This document shows, in pieces, positions 1 through 12,778 of a DNA stretch of 64,000 nt. Origin of the DNA: Astragalus membranaceus (Eukaryota; Streptophyta; Magnoliopsida; Fabales; Fabaceae); the NCBI GenBank assembly GCA_039519185.1, contig CM076847.1:85594360-85658359 (forward strand), read 5' to 3'. Under the pieces are notes generated by a model. It did no database searches and had not been told where the DNA came from. It worked only from the letters and a program-made list of their open reading frames with translations. The translations under genes were made by a program, and so were the position numbers. Position 1 is the first letter of the stretch; each line of letters begins with the position of its first letter.

Positions 1-175
1 TGGTTGGAAAAGAGTCAATCGTCTCTAATATGCAGACTTACTTAGCCAAGGACATTCACTTAACACCACCATCCCATTGCAATAATTTAAGAATCATCTA
101 TTTTATTCTTCATCTGTGCTTCAAGGAAAATCCACACTAAGAAACTAAGGTGTAAACTCAACAAGTTAGCACTTC

Positions 176-2979
176 TCAGAACTGGGCTTTGTGACTTTTT
201 GCCATCTCATCTACGTCAAGTTCCACTTCCAACACTGGTGAATCCTTTCGCATGCTGAAATGACTGGCAAGGGAGTAAAATATATTAATAACCAAATCAA
301 AAGAACCATCACCATTTGTGCACAATGAATTAGTTGCAGAAATGTGGTTACCTACCTGTTCTGTACACGGCCATGGTCTACAGCACTTCGTAGGCAGTAT
401 ATGACTCTGCCTTTGATGTTGGTCATGTGAACTGGACCAAATGTTCGACTGTCAATTGCTTCCTGTCATGCGGGTGGAAGCATTAAACAAAGACTTATTC
501 CTTGTTTACAAGAAATTGATTAAATGATATTTTAATCTAAAATTGATACATCAACATCAATACAACAACAGTGTTTCAGATTGCAAGGGAGGTGCATAAT
601 GATCCACCTAAGGATAGCATAAAGGTGAACTACTAGTTAATAGTCAATGTAAATAAGCCATGTATACCTTGGCTTTCAATTTTTCATTTTCAGCCACTAC
701 CCAACATTGATCCTTTTGAAGAACAAATGATTCGTCCCTCTCATTAGTAGAAGCCATTTCATAACCTTCAGTCGCAGCTAATCTTCTGACTAGGTAGTTA
801 TCTGGCTCTTCAGGGTTCTTCAAGACCACAACATCTCCTATAAAAACATTTCTGTCAAAGAAAAATGACTTATCACTCAAATAATAAAGATGAGGATATA
901 AATAAAGAATGAGCTCGAGATGATAATATATGAATCAAAAGATGCCATAGTTTCCTATCATAAATCATCTCTAGTGCTTCAACACTTCAATTCAAATCTT
1001 TACTAATGGTTTGACCTATAATTGTTCTTGATCTCCCTCCACATTCAATTATTGGACTACCTTCTATCTGATCTACACCCTCCTTACTGGTGCTTCTACA
1101 AGTCTTCTATCATCTTTCCACATTGCAAACTACCCCAAATTCCCCACTCATAAGTGATTCCTAACCCTAGATTATCTTGTGTAATGTGACCACTCAGCTA
1201 CTCCTCTACCTTATCATTTTTATCTCTACAACACTAACCTTATAGCATAATTAGATAAATAATAATGGTGTAAGGGGAAAAAATCCAAACCAAGATAATG
1301 ATATTTTACCACAACACAAAATGACCACAAGATCGCACCAAATTTTAAAAATTGTAAGAGAATTGACATGAAATGCACAAAGTTTATATACATCATGTGT
1401 GCAAAAATGCAATAAAAAGTTGGAGAAAATGAAATTAGTATATGTCAAAAGCACCCCTGCCTAATTTTTGTATAATCAAAAAATGCTCAAAAGTTTAAAA
1501 CAGCCCCAACATCTGCATGTGTGTTTTTGGTTCAGATTTATATCGCCGTGTCTACGTTGTTTGGCTGAATCATTCTAAACTGGACATTTAGAGACATGTG
1601 TTGTAAATGTATCGTGTAGGATAAAACCCCCCGACGCACAAACATGGCACCAAGGTGATGTGTATGTTGATTATGTTTTATCTATTGTTCTCCAAATAAA
1701 GTGGGTAGCAGAAACCAAACAGATGGTTAGATAGTGGCAGCAAACACACAGACTCGGTTAGATAGTGGCAGCAAACACACAGACTCGGCATAAGAGATAC
1801 TGACTAACAAATGTATTTCTTCTTCAAGTGTACTCTCCATTACACTTTAAGAATCCACTAAATCAAATATCAAATATATGATGCCATAGCCGGTAGCAAA
1901 AGATGACAGTCTATCTCACACCCATTGGAAAAAAACAACTGACTAAGATTTTCCGAGCAAGGGTTGCATTGCTGTCCAATAATGGTTATGACAACACACA
2001 AAGAGTGAAAAATAAAGGTACATAAAAGCAAGTAAAACTGTAAAAGTTTTTAATAGAAAACATCTTTATTGTATTATCTCTAACTTTAGAAAGGCCATAT
2101 GCCCATATCAAGCACCTTGCAGTAGCGGTCAATAGAATTGCACAAAGGGTAAGTGTTTCTATGTATGATATATTGGATGAATATGATATATATAATTGCA
2201 CAAAGTGTAAGTGTTTCTATGTATGATATATTGGATGAATATGATTACGTTGGGTCTGCAACTAATTTGCGAACAAGAAGAGTTGTTTCTTTTCCAGCAA
2301 TAGTAGGGGCCATCTCCTCTCCTTTATTCCAGTGCAAGAAGGTCAATCTTCCATGAACGAAATGCTTAACAACAAAATCCGATAGCTCATTTTGTTTGAT
2401 AAAACCCCCTTCATAGTTCTGTTCAAATTACAACATTGTATCAGTCAGAAAACACTTCAAAGGAGTGCTTTTGAAGTACTAAAAATGTGATACACAGCTG
2501 GAGAAAAAAGGAAAAACAGGTAAAAATTGCAGTCGGCACAGTTGTAGGACTTAAACTACAAGGAAACGTATTACCGTAACTTCACCATTGTTCCAAATAT
2601 TTTACATAGTGGTTCCAACAACATTAGGCAAACATTGATAAGCTAACAGATCAAAAAGGAACCCATATGCTCTTCTATTTACTACATTTTAACAAAAGAA
2701 GAGAAATATATGCAAAATTCAAACCGGATAGCAAATTTTTCAAATTAACTAAAAAACCATAAACACGGTTGTGGGATAATATATGAGGAAATGGAAGCTG
2801 ACTAATTACGAGGATTCCCAAAATTATGCAATCAGTAGAACCAACAAATAAAATAGAATTTTTTAAAATAAAAAAAAAAAGTAAGGGAAGAGAATAGAGA
2901 CCTTATAGCCGAGAGCGACGGAGTATTGTGCCTTGGAGAAAAGGTAACGAATCCATGACGACAACGAAACCCTAGCCAT
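176..2979 (-). CDS. S26 signal-peptidase-like protein, tandem copy 1 (208 aa, 5 exons)
   Basis: Five exons join in frame: 2979-2902, 2418-2249, 851-668, 462-356 and 263-176, all with GT-AG introns, giving 208 aa. The ATG at 2979 opens MARVSLSSWIRY, equivalent to the starts of the two sister copies. Exon 2 holds HWNKGEEMAPTI and LLVRKL, and exon 3 holds GDVVVLKNPEEPDNYLVRRL. These match the S26 peptidase core of the plant family annotated as peptidase S24/S26 (Arabidopsis At2g31140/At1g06200 type, recalled from memory). Exon 4 carries DSRTFGPV, the conserved third S26 block. The nucleophile position of active S26 enzymes (G-x-S-M-x-P-T) is Glu here, and the general-base Lys before Arg is Arg, so proteolysis is doubtful. 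Cell location cannot be told from sequence. Start, splice sites and stop are all consistent, so I expect it to be functional as a gene. Confidence 0.85.
1725..1786. repeat. 31-bp perfect tandem duplication in intron 3
   Basis: Two identical 31-bp units (1725-1755 and 1756-1786, beginning GGTTAGATAG) lie in intron 3 of copy 1. Sister copy 2 has only one unit with a different continuation, so the duplication arose after the gene duplication. Confidence 0.85.
2136..2246. repeat. 58-bp tandem duplication just inside intron 2
   Basis: Two nearly identical units start at 2136 and 2194 (AATTGCACAAAG...). The second unit abuts the intron 2 donor of copy 1 at 2248/2247. The splice donor itself remains intact. 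Confidence 0.8.
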
Positions 2980-3805
2980 TGCAGGGTGTAGTACTACACT
3001 GTTGTGTTCAGAACGATAACGCAGAGACAGAACCCTCTTTTCTCCGTTAAACCCCAAAAATTGTCTCCTTTTTTTTGAATATATAAAAACGTGATTTCTG
3101 CTATGTCCTTTACAAGTCTCTGACGTGATTTCTCTATATTGAATGGATGTTTGGCATTGGGCTTCAAAGCCCATTTAACACAAACCATAGGAAATGGCTG
3201 ACGCTGCTAAAAACTTGTTTATAATCTTGAATAAGTAAAATGCTAAAATAAATCTGTTGTATATGAATATCTTATAGTTTTGAATCATATTTCCATTTAA
3301 GTTATCCTAGAAAAATCTTTAAAGAAATGAGAAAGTTAAATAAAAGAAATTCCCAAAATTTACTTAGGACCTGTTTGGATCGGCTTATTTGGGCTTATCT
3401 ATTGGCATTACCATTTGTGAGATTGTTCATAAGCTATTTTTGGCTAATTTCCATAAGCTCCACAGGATAGCTTATGAAAACAGCTTATAGCTTGTAGAAA
3501 AATAGTTTAACATTATTTTATTTTTTATCTACTATAAATTGATGTCATTGACTTACCTACACAATTACACTTCTGTCCTCATGATCTTCCACTCCCACTT
3601 TTATCATTCTTTCCCTTTCACGTCTCAAATTCAAATTGCCCCCTTCTTTCGCTACTCTATCTTCTTCATTCATCTCACTCTTTTTTCTTCTCACTTTCTA
3701 TACTCTCTCTTCTTCTCTCATGCCTCTCACTCTCCATCCTCTTCCTTCTCATCTCATCCTCTTCTCTTCCATTCACAAAATTCATAAACCAAACCCGAAA
3801 AACCC

Positions 3806-3809
<4 letters not shown>

Positions 3810-3853
<44 letters not shown>
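3810..3853. repeat. (CT)n microsatellite
   Basis: About 22 uninterrupted CT units lie in a pyrimidine-rich stretch resembling a plant 5' UTR, inside Helitron B. Confidence 0.95.
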
Positions 3854-3856
<3 letters not shown>

Positions 3857-4594
3857 GGACCATCGCTCCTTCTCTCTTCGTTCTCATCTCATCCCCTTTC
3901 TCTTTCATTCAGAAATTTCAAAAACCATAAACATAAAACCCTAAAACTCTCTCTGGTGAACCACCGCTCCTCCAAATCGAAAAAACAAAAAAAACCCTAA
4001 ACCCACCATCTTCCTCTGTTCTTTATCATTTAGCAGTGACAAAAATTTCGTCTAAGGTATCACTTACGTATTCTTCCTCTGTTCTTCTGATTTTGATTCT
4101 AAATAGTCGTTATGATGTTATTTTAGGATTTGTAGTTTTGTTCTTTGTTTGCATCTGATTTCAACAAAGATAATATGTGTTTGTCTACTTAGGTTTCTGA
4201 TGTTCTTCGTTTTTTGTGTTGTTCGGTTTTGGAGTTTTTTTCTTTGTTTAATGATTTTGGGGTTTTATTATTTTGGGGATTTTATTGATTTTAGCGATTT
4301 TAAGTGAAGTTGGGGCTGAACATTCATAAATTTTCCTAAACCGAGATAAAAAAAAGAGTTTTGGATGTTGGGGATAGAAATGTGTTTGGATAATCAAGCA
4401 ATCTCCCAGCCACTATTTCACTATCATGTTTTCTTTTGTTTTCTAACTTAAAGCTAGTCTCCGAAGTTAGTCTTTGAGGTTTGCTTGAGTATGTTTGAGT
4501 ATGTTTTTCATTAACTTGATGACAATTCACTCGGAGCAAGTTATTGTGATATGTTGTCTAACTGAATCACTATATTGTCTCACAATTATTGTTA

Positions 4595-5628
4595 GGTTTA
4601 AATAGTTATTAACCCCTGCAAATATACCCATTATCCAGTTACTCCCCTGCAAAAAAAAAACATTTAAAACAAACCTTGCAAAATGTAACGTTATCCAGTT
4701 ACCCCCTGCTGTTAAGTTTTCTGTTAAAAAATGTAAAATTAACATTATCCAGTTACCCCCTGCCACGTGTCACCATATTATTGGGCCTCTGTGACACGTG
4801 GCACTGACATGCCACGTCAGCTCCTATGTCACCACTGCCACGTGTCACTGACATGTGCCACGTCAGCAGCCAATGGATGGCTGCCACGTGGCACTGACAT
4901 GGCTATGGCTGCATAGTGTGTTACTAAAAAAATACAAATTTTGGCTTATAGGGGTGTTGAACTTGTGACCCCCAAGTGACACAAACCCCTCCTAACCACT
5001 GAGCCACATTACTATTTGATATTATTTACTCACCAACAAATATATAATACATAATTTGTACTTAAATTTAAAAAAAATCTGGAAACCCAGAATTTCAAGC
5101 TCTTCATCTTCTACAAACGAAAAGGAAAAGGAATCTTAGCATTCAGAATCAAGCATTCATCCCCAAAGTCAGAACAACAACAACAACAACAACAACGAAA
5201 TTAAACCCATCAAGAATCCAGAAACGTAGAAAAGGAAATCAATGCTTTTCTGTTTCATATTTATGTTTCATATTGCGTTTCTGTTTTTGAAGATTGAAGG
5301 AAAACGTTTTGATGGAACGTTTTGATGGAAAACGTTTCTGTTTCATATTTGTTGGATCCAGATCTGATTTAACGAAGAAGATGAGTCAGGATCCAGATCT
5401 GGTTTTTATGTAATATATATTGGTAGTTGTGTTTAAAAACACAAATCATGCTGTGGCCTAGTGGTAATTGGACGCCCCAACCACCACCAGGTCACGAGTT
5501 CAACACCCATCTCCCTACAAAACATTACATTTTATGTAATATACATTTTGCAAGGTTTGTTTTAAATATTTTTTTAGGGGGGTAACTGGATAATGGGTAT
5601 ATTTGCAGGGGTAATAACTATTTAAACG
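4595..5628. mobile_element. MULE-type non-autonomous element (1034 bp)
   Basis: Long terminal inverted repeats start GGTTTAAATAGTTATT at 4595 and, in reverse, CGTTTAAATAGTTATT at 5628. They extend through the conserved CATTATCCAGTTAC text. A perfect 9-bp TSD, TTATTGTTA, flanks the element (4586-4594 and 5629-5637), which fits Mutator-like elements. No transposase is present. The interior carries two tRNA-like pieces in opposite orientation, one near 4940-5010 (reverse) and one near 5452-5510 (forward). Each has a GGCCTAGTGG-like A box and a GAGTTCAACACC-like B box, suggesting SINE remnants. Confidence 0.9.
4764..4890. other. Cluster of four CACGTG (G-box) sites in the MULE
   Basis: CACGTG occurs at 4764, 4795, 4839 and 4885, interspersed with CCACGTCAGC motifs and CACTGACATG spacers. 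CACGTG is the core recognised by plant bZIP and bHLH factors. Whether any factor binds here is unknown. The spacing looks like a short internal repeat. Confidence 0.6.
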
Positions 5629-5675
5629 TTATTGTTAACAATCACTTGCAGACATAGTTGTCTAATATCTATTTA

Positions 5676-8600
5676 TCTATTTATACAAACAAACCACCTA
5701 TGAAATTACCAGTTTGGATCTCTTATTAACAAGACACATATCTAATTTAAGGGTAAAAATGTCATTACCCTCTCTTCCTTTCTTTTTTTCTTACACTCTC
5801 TTTTCCTCCTTTTCACTTTTCTCTTACACTCTCTTTCTTCCTTTTTTCTTTTTACACTCTATTTCTTCCTTTTTTTTCTCTCTCTTCTTACACTCTCTTT
5901 CCTCCTTTTCACTTCTCTCTTACACTCTCTTTCTTCCTTTTTTTTCTTTTTACTATACTTTTACTTTTTCCATAAATAATTTTTCTCTTTCTATTATCAT
6001 TATACTTTAGTTTTTTTAACTAAATTTCTAAATTTATACACTCTTATTGATAATCTACTATCTATCTTTTACTATCTACTAAAATTTTAATTTTTCTCTC
6101 CGAAATTTGTTTATACTCTTATTGATAATCTACTATCACCTCTTATTGATATTTATCTTTTACTATCTAATATAATCTACTAATCTACTAAAATAATCAA
6201 TTGAAACTACGATATAACTGCAATTATATATAAAAAATATGGGATAACCGTACTGATATATAAAAAAACATAGGATTAAACTACTGATTAATATTTAAAA
6301 CAAATATTTCTCATTGATAACCTACTATAATCTACTAATCAACTAAAAAAAATCAATTGAAACTACGAGATAACTGCAATGATATATAAAAAGCACAGGA
6401 TAACTGCACTGATCTATTTATACAAACAAACCACCTATGAAATTACCAGTTTGGATCTCTTATTAACAAGACACATATCTAATTTAAGGGTAAAAATGTC
6501 ATTACCCTCTCTTCCTTTCTTTTTTTCTTACACTCTCTTTCCTCCTTTTCATTTTTCTCTTCCACTCTCTTTCTTCCTTTTTTCTTTTTACACTCTATTT
6601 CTTCCTTTTTTTTCTCTCTCTTCTTACACTCTCTTTCCTCCTTTTCACTTCTCTCTTACACTCTCTTTCTTCCTTTTTTTTCTTTTTACTTTACTTTTAC
6701 TTTTTCCATAAATAATTTTTCTCTTTCTATTATCACTATACTTTAGTTTTTTAACTAAATTTCTAAATTTATACACTCTTATTGATAATCTACTATCTAT
6801 CTTTTATTATCTACTATAATCTACTAAAATTTTAATTTTTCTCTCCGAAATTTGTTTATACTCTTATTGACAATCTACTATCACCTCTTATTGATATTTA
6901 TCTTTTACTATCTAATATAATCTACTAATCAACTAAAATAATCAATTGAAACTACGAGATAACTGCAATTATATATAAAAAATATGGGATAACTGTACTG
7001 ATATATAAAAAAACATAGGATTAAACTACTGATTAATATTTAAAACAAATATTTCTCATTGATAACCTACTATAATCTACTAATCAACTAAAAAAATCAA
7101 TTGAAACTACGAGATAACTGCAATGATATATAAAAAGCACAGGATAACTGCACGGATCTATTTATACAAACAAACCACCTATGAAATTACCAGTTTGGAT
7201 CTCTTATTAACAAGACACATATCTAATTTAAGGGTAAAAATGTCATTACCCTCTCTTCCTTTCTTTTTTTCTTACACTCTCTTTCCTCCTTTTCACTTTT
7301 CTCTTACACTCTCTTTCTTCCTTTTTTCTTTTTACACTCTATTTCTTCCTTTTTTTTCTCTCTCTTCTTACACTCTCTTTCCTCCTTTTCACTTCTCTCT
7401 TACACTCTCTTTCTTCCTTTTTTTCTTTTTACTTTACTTTTACTTTTTCCATAAATAATTTTTCTCTTTCTATTATCACTATACTTTAGTTTTTTAACTA
7501 AATTTCTAAATTTATACACTCTTATTGATAATCTACTATCTATCTTTTACTATCTACTATAATCTACTAAAATTTTAATTTTTCTCTCCGAAATTTGTTT
7601 ATACTCTTATTGATAATCTACTATCACCTCTTATTGATATTTATCTTTTACAATCTAATATAATCTACTAATCAACTAAAATAATCAATTGAAACTACGA
7701 GATAACTGCAATTATATATAAAAAATATGGGATAACTGTACTGATATATAAAAAAACATAGGATTAAACTACTGATTAATATTTAAAACAAATATTTCTC
7801 ATTGATAACCTACTATAATCTACTAATCAACTAAAAAAATCAATTGAAACTACGAGATAACTGCAATGATATATAAAAAGCACAGGATAACTGCACTGAT
7901 CTATTTATACAAACAAACCACCTATGAAATTACCAGTTTGGATCTCTTATTAACAAGACACATATCTAATTTAAGGCTAAAAATGTCATTACCCTCTCTT
8001 CCTTTCTTTTTTTCTTACACTCTCTTTCCTCCTTTTCACTTTTCTCTTCCACTCTCTTTCTTCCTTTTTTCTTTTTACACTCTATTTCTTCCTTTTTTCT
8101 CTCTCTCTTCTTACACTCTCTTTCCTCCTTTTCACTTCTCTCTTACACTCTCTTTCTTCCTTTTTTTCTTTTTACTTTTACTTTTTCCATAAATAATTTT
8201 TCTCTTTCTATTATCACTATACTTTAGTTTTTTAACTAAATTTCTAAATTTATACACTCTTATTGATAATCTACTATCTATCTTTTACTATCTACTATAA
8301 TCTACTAAAATTTTAATTTTTCTCTCCGAAATTTGTTTATACTCTTATTGATAATCTACTATCACCTCTTATTGATATTTATCTTTTACTATCTAATATA
8401 ATCTACTAATCAACTAAAATAATCAATTAAAACTACGAGATAACTGCAATTATATATAAAAAATATGGGATAACTGTACTGATATATAAAAAAACATAGG
8501 ATTAAACTACTGATTAATATTTAAAACAAATATTTCTCATTGATAACCTACTATAATCTACTAATCAACTAAAAAAATCAATTGAAACTACGAGATAACT

Positions 8601-9380
8601 GCAATGATATATAAAAAGCACAGGATAACTGCACTGATCTATTTATACAAACAAACCACCTATGAAATTACCAGTTTGGATCTCTTATTAACAAGACACA
8701 TATCTAATTTAAGGGTAAAAATGTCATTACCCTCTCTTCCTTTCTTTTTTTCTTACACTCTCTTTCCTCCTTTTCACTTTTCTCTTACACTCTCTTTCTT
8801 CCTTTTTTCTTTTTACACTCTATTTCTTCCTTTTTTTTCTCTCTCTTCTTACACTCTCTTTCCTCCTTTTCACTTCTCTCTTACACTCTCTTTCTTCCTT
8901 TTTTTTCTTTTTACTTTACTTTTACTTTTTCCATAAATAATTTTTCTCTTCTATTATCATTATACTTTAGTTTTTTAACTAAATTTCTAAATTTATACTC
9001 TTATTGATAATCTACTATCTATCTTTTACTATCTACTATAATCTACTAAAATTTTAATTTTTCTCTCCGAAATTTGTTTATACTCTTATTGATAATCTAC
9101 TATCACCTCTAATTGATATTTATCTTTTACTATCTAATATAATCTACTAATCAACTAAAATAATCAATTGAAACTACGATATAACTGCAATTATATATAT
9201 AAAAAATATGGGATAACTGTACTGATATATAAAAAAACATAGGATTAAACTACTGATTAATATTTAAAACAAATATTTCTCATTGATAACCTACTATAAT
9301 CTACTAATCAACTAAAAAAATCAATTGAAACTACGAGATAACTGCAATGATATATAAAAAGCACAGGATAACTGCACTGA
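5676..9380. repeat. Five tandem units of about 740 bp
   Basis: Units start at 5676, 6413, 7157, 7900 and 8638, with lengths 737, 744, 743, 738 and 743. Each begins TCTATTTATACAAACAAACC after an A and contains a long CT-rich stretch (TTCCTCCTTTTC, TTACACTCTC), then AT-rich text with ATAATCTACTA motifs. Units differ by few substitutions and small indels, implying recent amplification or homogenisation. The pyrimidine tracts give small open frames that I regard as non-coding. Confidence 0.95.
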
Positions 9381-11260
9381 TATATACAAAACACGGGATT
9401 AATATTTGTAATTGGTAATTAAAATTATTGAAGCATACTATGAACCTATTATCTAAAAAACAAGAAGATGTAATGACTATTTAAACTACTGATTAATATT
9501 TAAAACAAATATTTCTTATTGATAATTTACTATCTCTCTTTTAGTATCTACTATAATCTACTAATCAACTAAAATAATCAATTGAAACTACGAGATAACT
9601 GCATTGATATATAAAAAAAACACTGGATAACTGCATTGATATATAAAAAACACAAGATTAATATTTGTCATTGATAATTAAAATTTTTGAAGACTACTAC
9701 TACAAACCTACTATCTAAAAAACAAGAAGACTTAATGACTATTTAAACTACTAACTAATATTTAAAACAAATATTTCTCATTGATAATCTACTATCTAAC
9801 TTTTACTATCTACTATAATCTACTAATCAACTAAAATAATCAATTAAAACTACGAGATAACAACAATGATATATAAAAAACACGGGATAACTGCAGTGAT
9901 ATAAAAAAATACGAGATTAATATTTGTCATTGATAATTAGAATTTTTGAAAACTGCTATAAACTTACTATCTAAAAAACAAGAAGGCTTAGTGACTATTT
10001 AAACTGATTAATATTTAAACACACGTGACAAATATTTGTCACTAATACCTAAAAAAGAACAAATAATTGTCACTGATTTGTAAAAAACACGGGATAAATA
10101 TTTCTTATTAATACTCTACTATCTATCTTTTACTATCTACTATATATAATCTACTAATCAACTCAAATAATCAATTGAAACTACGAGATAACTGCAATGA
10201 TATATAAAAAAACACAGGATAACTACAATAATATATAAAAAAAAAACACAGGATTAATATTTGTAATTGATAATTAAAATTTTTGAAGACTGCTATAAAA
10301 CTATTATCTAAAAAACAAGAAGATGTAATGACTATTTAAACTACTGATTAATATTTAAAACAAATATTTCTTATTGATAATCTACTATCTCTTTTTTTAT
10401 GACCAATCTACTATCTCTCTTTTACTATCTATTATTATCTACTAATCAACTAAAACAATCAATTGAAACTACGAGATAACAGCAGTGATATATAAAAAAC
10501 ACGGGATAACTGCACTGATATATAAAAAAACACGAGATTAATATTTGTCATTGATAATTAAAAATTGTGAAGACTACTACTACTACTACAAACCTACTAC
10601 CTAAAAAACAAGAAGACTTAATGGCTATTTAAACTAATAATTAATATTTAAAACAAATATTTCTCATTGATAATCTACTATATCTAACTTTTACTATCTA
10701 CTATAATCTACTAATCAACTAAAATAATCAATTGAAACTACGAGAAAACTGCAATGATATATAAAAAAACACGGGATAACTGTAGTGATATATAAAAAAA
10801 CACGGGATTAATATTTGCCATTGATAATTATAATTTTTGAATACTACTATAAACCTACTATCTAAAAAAACAAGAAGACTTAATGACTATTTAAACTGAT
10901 TAATATTTAAAACACATGTGACAAATTGTCACTAATATCTAAAAAAGGACAAATAATTGTCACTGATTTATAAAAAATACAGGATAAATATTTCTTATTG
11001 ATAATCTAATATCTATCTTTAATTATCTACTATAATCTACTAATCAACTCAAACAATCAATTGAAACTATGAGATAACTACACTGATACATAAAAAACAC
11101 GGGATGACGGCACTGATATATATAAAAACACGGGGATAACTTCAATGATATATATAAAAACACAGGATAGCCGCACTGATATCTTAAAAAAACACAAGAT
11201 AACAACACTGATATATAAAAAACACAGGATAAATTCACATAATGTTTTTAAATGATACTT
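9381..11260. repeat. Degenerate AT-rich repeats, period about 260-330 bp
   Basis: The motif CAATTGAAACTACGAGATAAC or a near variant recurs near 9579, 9841, 10172, 10460, 10729 and 11058. Each time it is followed by TATATAAAAAACACGGGATAA-type text. The repeats are older relatives of the last third of the 740-bp units. No gene was seen. Confidence 0.85.
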
Positions 11261-11584
11261 TTACATTTTTAGATTTTAATAATTTTATATTTTATATTTG
11301 AAACTATTTTTATCTACTTTAAATTTGTCTTTATTTTCACGAGGTAATATTCAGACTATTTAAATACTATTGAATTTGATTCATAAAAAGAACACGATAG
11401 CACCCGTGCGTATGCACGGGTATCCTAGTAGTTGAAAGAATAAAAGTAAAAGCGGTTATAGTTATTGATAGATAGTTATATACTATTTAAACAACGGAAT
11501 ACTTCAAAACAAATTGATAAGATAATTCATTGGACTTATACATTGTGAAACAAATAAGCTAATTCAGTTATAATCTAATCAATA

Positions 11585-11960
11585 GGCTAAATATATATTT
11601 TGGCCCTTTATCTTTGGGGTTGTGGTCACTTTGGCCCTTTATCTTTTTTTTTCTCATTTTAGACCCTCATGTTTTTTGTGTGTGTCATTTTGGCCCCTGC
11701 CGTTATGTTTATGTTTTTTTAGGCAAATTTTTAAGGACGAAAATGAAATCAATTAAAAACATAAGGGCCCAAAATGAAATCAATTAAAAACATAAGGGAC
11801 TAAAATGAAATCAATTAAAAACATAATGGACCAAAATGATAACGGCAGGGGCCAAAATGACACACACAAAAAACATGAGGGTCTAAAATGAGAAAAAAAA
11901 AGATAAAGGGCCAAAGTGACCACAACCCCAAAGATAAAGGGCCAAAATATATATTTAGCC
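11585..11960. mobile_element. MULE-type MITE (376 bp) with long inverted repeats
   Basis: Both ends read GGCTAAATATATATTTTGGCCC inwards and the arms pair over more than 100 bp. A perfect 9-bp TSD, TAATCAATA, flanks it (11576-11584 and 11961-11969). Only a short spacer separates the arms, so a transcript would fold into a long hairpin. Confidence 0.9.
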
Positions 11961-12304
11961 TAATCAATATAAGTATACCTTTTTGGTCTGAACTGGGTAA
12001 AGTATACGAAGTAGATTAAAAATAATAGCGTAGAAATTTACTTTTAACTCTAAAAATGAAATTATTCTGTCAAATAAAAGCCGAAATTATTTTTTATATA
12101 TATTACTTTTTTTAATGCAGTCCCTTAGATGTTCAATAATGTCGACAAAACTTTACTTTCACTTAAAAATGAAACTAATAGATGGATTTTAGTCCCTATC
12201 CATGGAAGTAGTAAGCATATAATCAAATAAATTATGCCTACAGTCTGTCATCATGATCAAAACTGCATAGACTATGTTTAGTAGACTCAAAACTGTCGTA
12301 TTAT

Positions 12305-12778
12305 TAGGCATTACAACGAAATCCGAACCAGCGGGTACACACCCGGCCCCATCTCGAGTTTGACGGGGGAAAACCTGCTTTGACGTGAGACGGGGCGGAG
12401 TTCGAAGATGTTGATACCCACCCCGTCCCCGCCCCGAACCCACCCGAGAGAACATTAATTAATTATTTTATACATATTTACTCATTCATTTTGTTTCAGA
12501 AATTTTGTTTATTTTTTATTTTAATCTATTTTCTATAGAAAAATTTATTTTAATACTTTTAACTTTATTTTATCATTGTATAATTATTATGATTTTATTT
12601 TATTAATTATCATAAATATTTATTTTTTTTCTTATAAATTTGTGGCAGAAACGGGTACTCGCGGGGAACCCGTCCCCGTTTGGGACAGGAATGGAGGATG
12701 CAAAACCCGACCCACTAGAGATAGGGGCGGGGACGGGGATGCAAAACCCGCCCCCGACCCGCCCTATTGCCATGCCTA
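12305..12778. mobile_element. hAT-like MITE with GC-rich subterminal repeats
   Basis: The ends read TAGGCATTACAA at 12305 and, in reverse, TAGGCATGGCAA at 12778. They are flanked by 8-bp near-duplicates CGTATTAT and CCTATTAT (7 of 8 match). The subterminal zones are rich in GGGGCGGG and CCCCGCCC words. There is no coding capacity. Confidence 0.65.

Larger units (their letters stand above)
5676..11428 (+). mobile_element. Helitron A with internal tandem arrays
   Basis: The 3' end has an ACCCGTGC/GCACGGGT hairpin at 11402-11421 followed by CTAG at 11425-11428 and then T. The 5' end is placed at TCTATTTATACAAAC (5676), which follows an A. No helicase or Rep coding is visible; the body is five near-identical 740-bp units followed by degenerate AT-rich repeats. 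It lies inside Helitron B, and both share the same style of 3' hairpin, so they probably belong to related families. The 5' boundary is inferred. Confidence 0.65.

Noticed and set aside
3636..3944. Plant gene with ATG at 3855 after the CT microsatellite
   Set aside because: The open frame is short, of low complexity and without recognisable domain; a captured 5' UTR in the Helitron is the better reading.
5452..5510. Possible tRNA gene
   Set aside because: A- and B-box-like words are present but no full cloverleaf or CCA-compatible acceptor stem can be drawn; a SINE remnant inside a MULE is more likely.
5714..8936. Repeated open frames of about 110 codons rich in Phe, Leu and Ser
   Set aside because: They recur once per 740-bp tandem unit and come from CT-rich tracts in a Helitron. 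No known domain, no start context and no codon constraint are visible.
11402..11421. GC-rich hairpin considered as a CRISPR repeat or terminator
   Set aside because: It is a single hairpin followed by CTAG-T, the Helitron 3' end. A CRISPR array is not expected in a plant genome and no spacer pattern exists.
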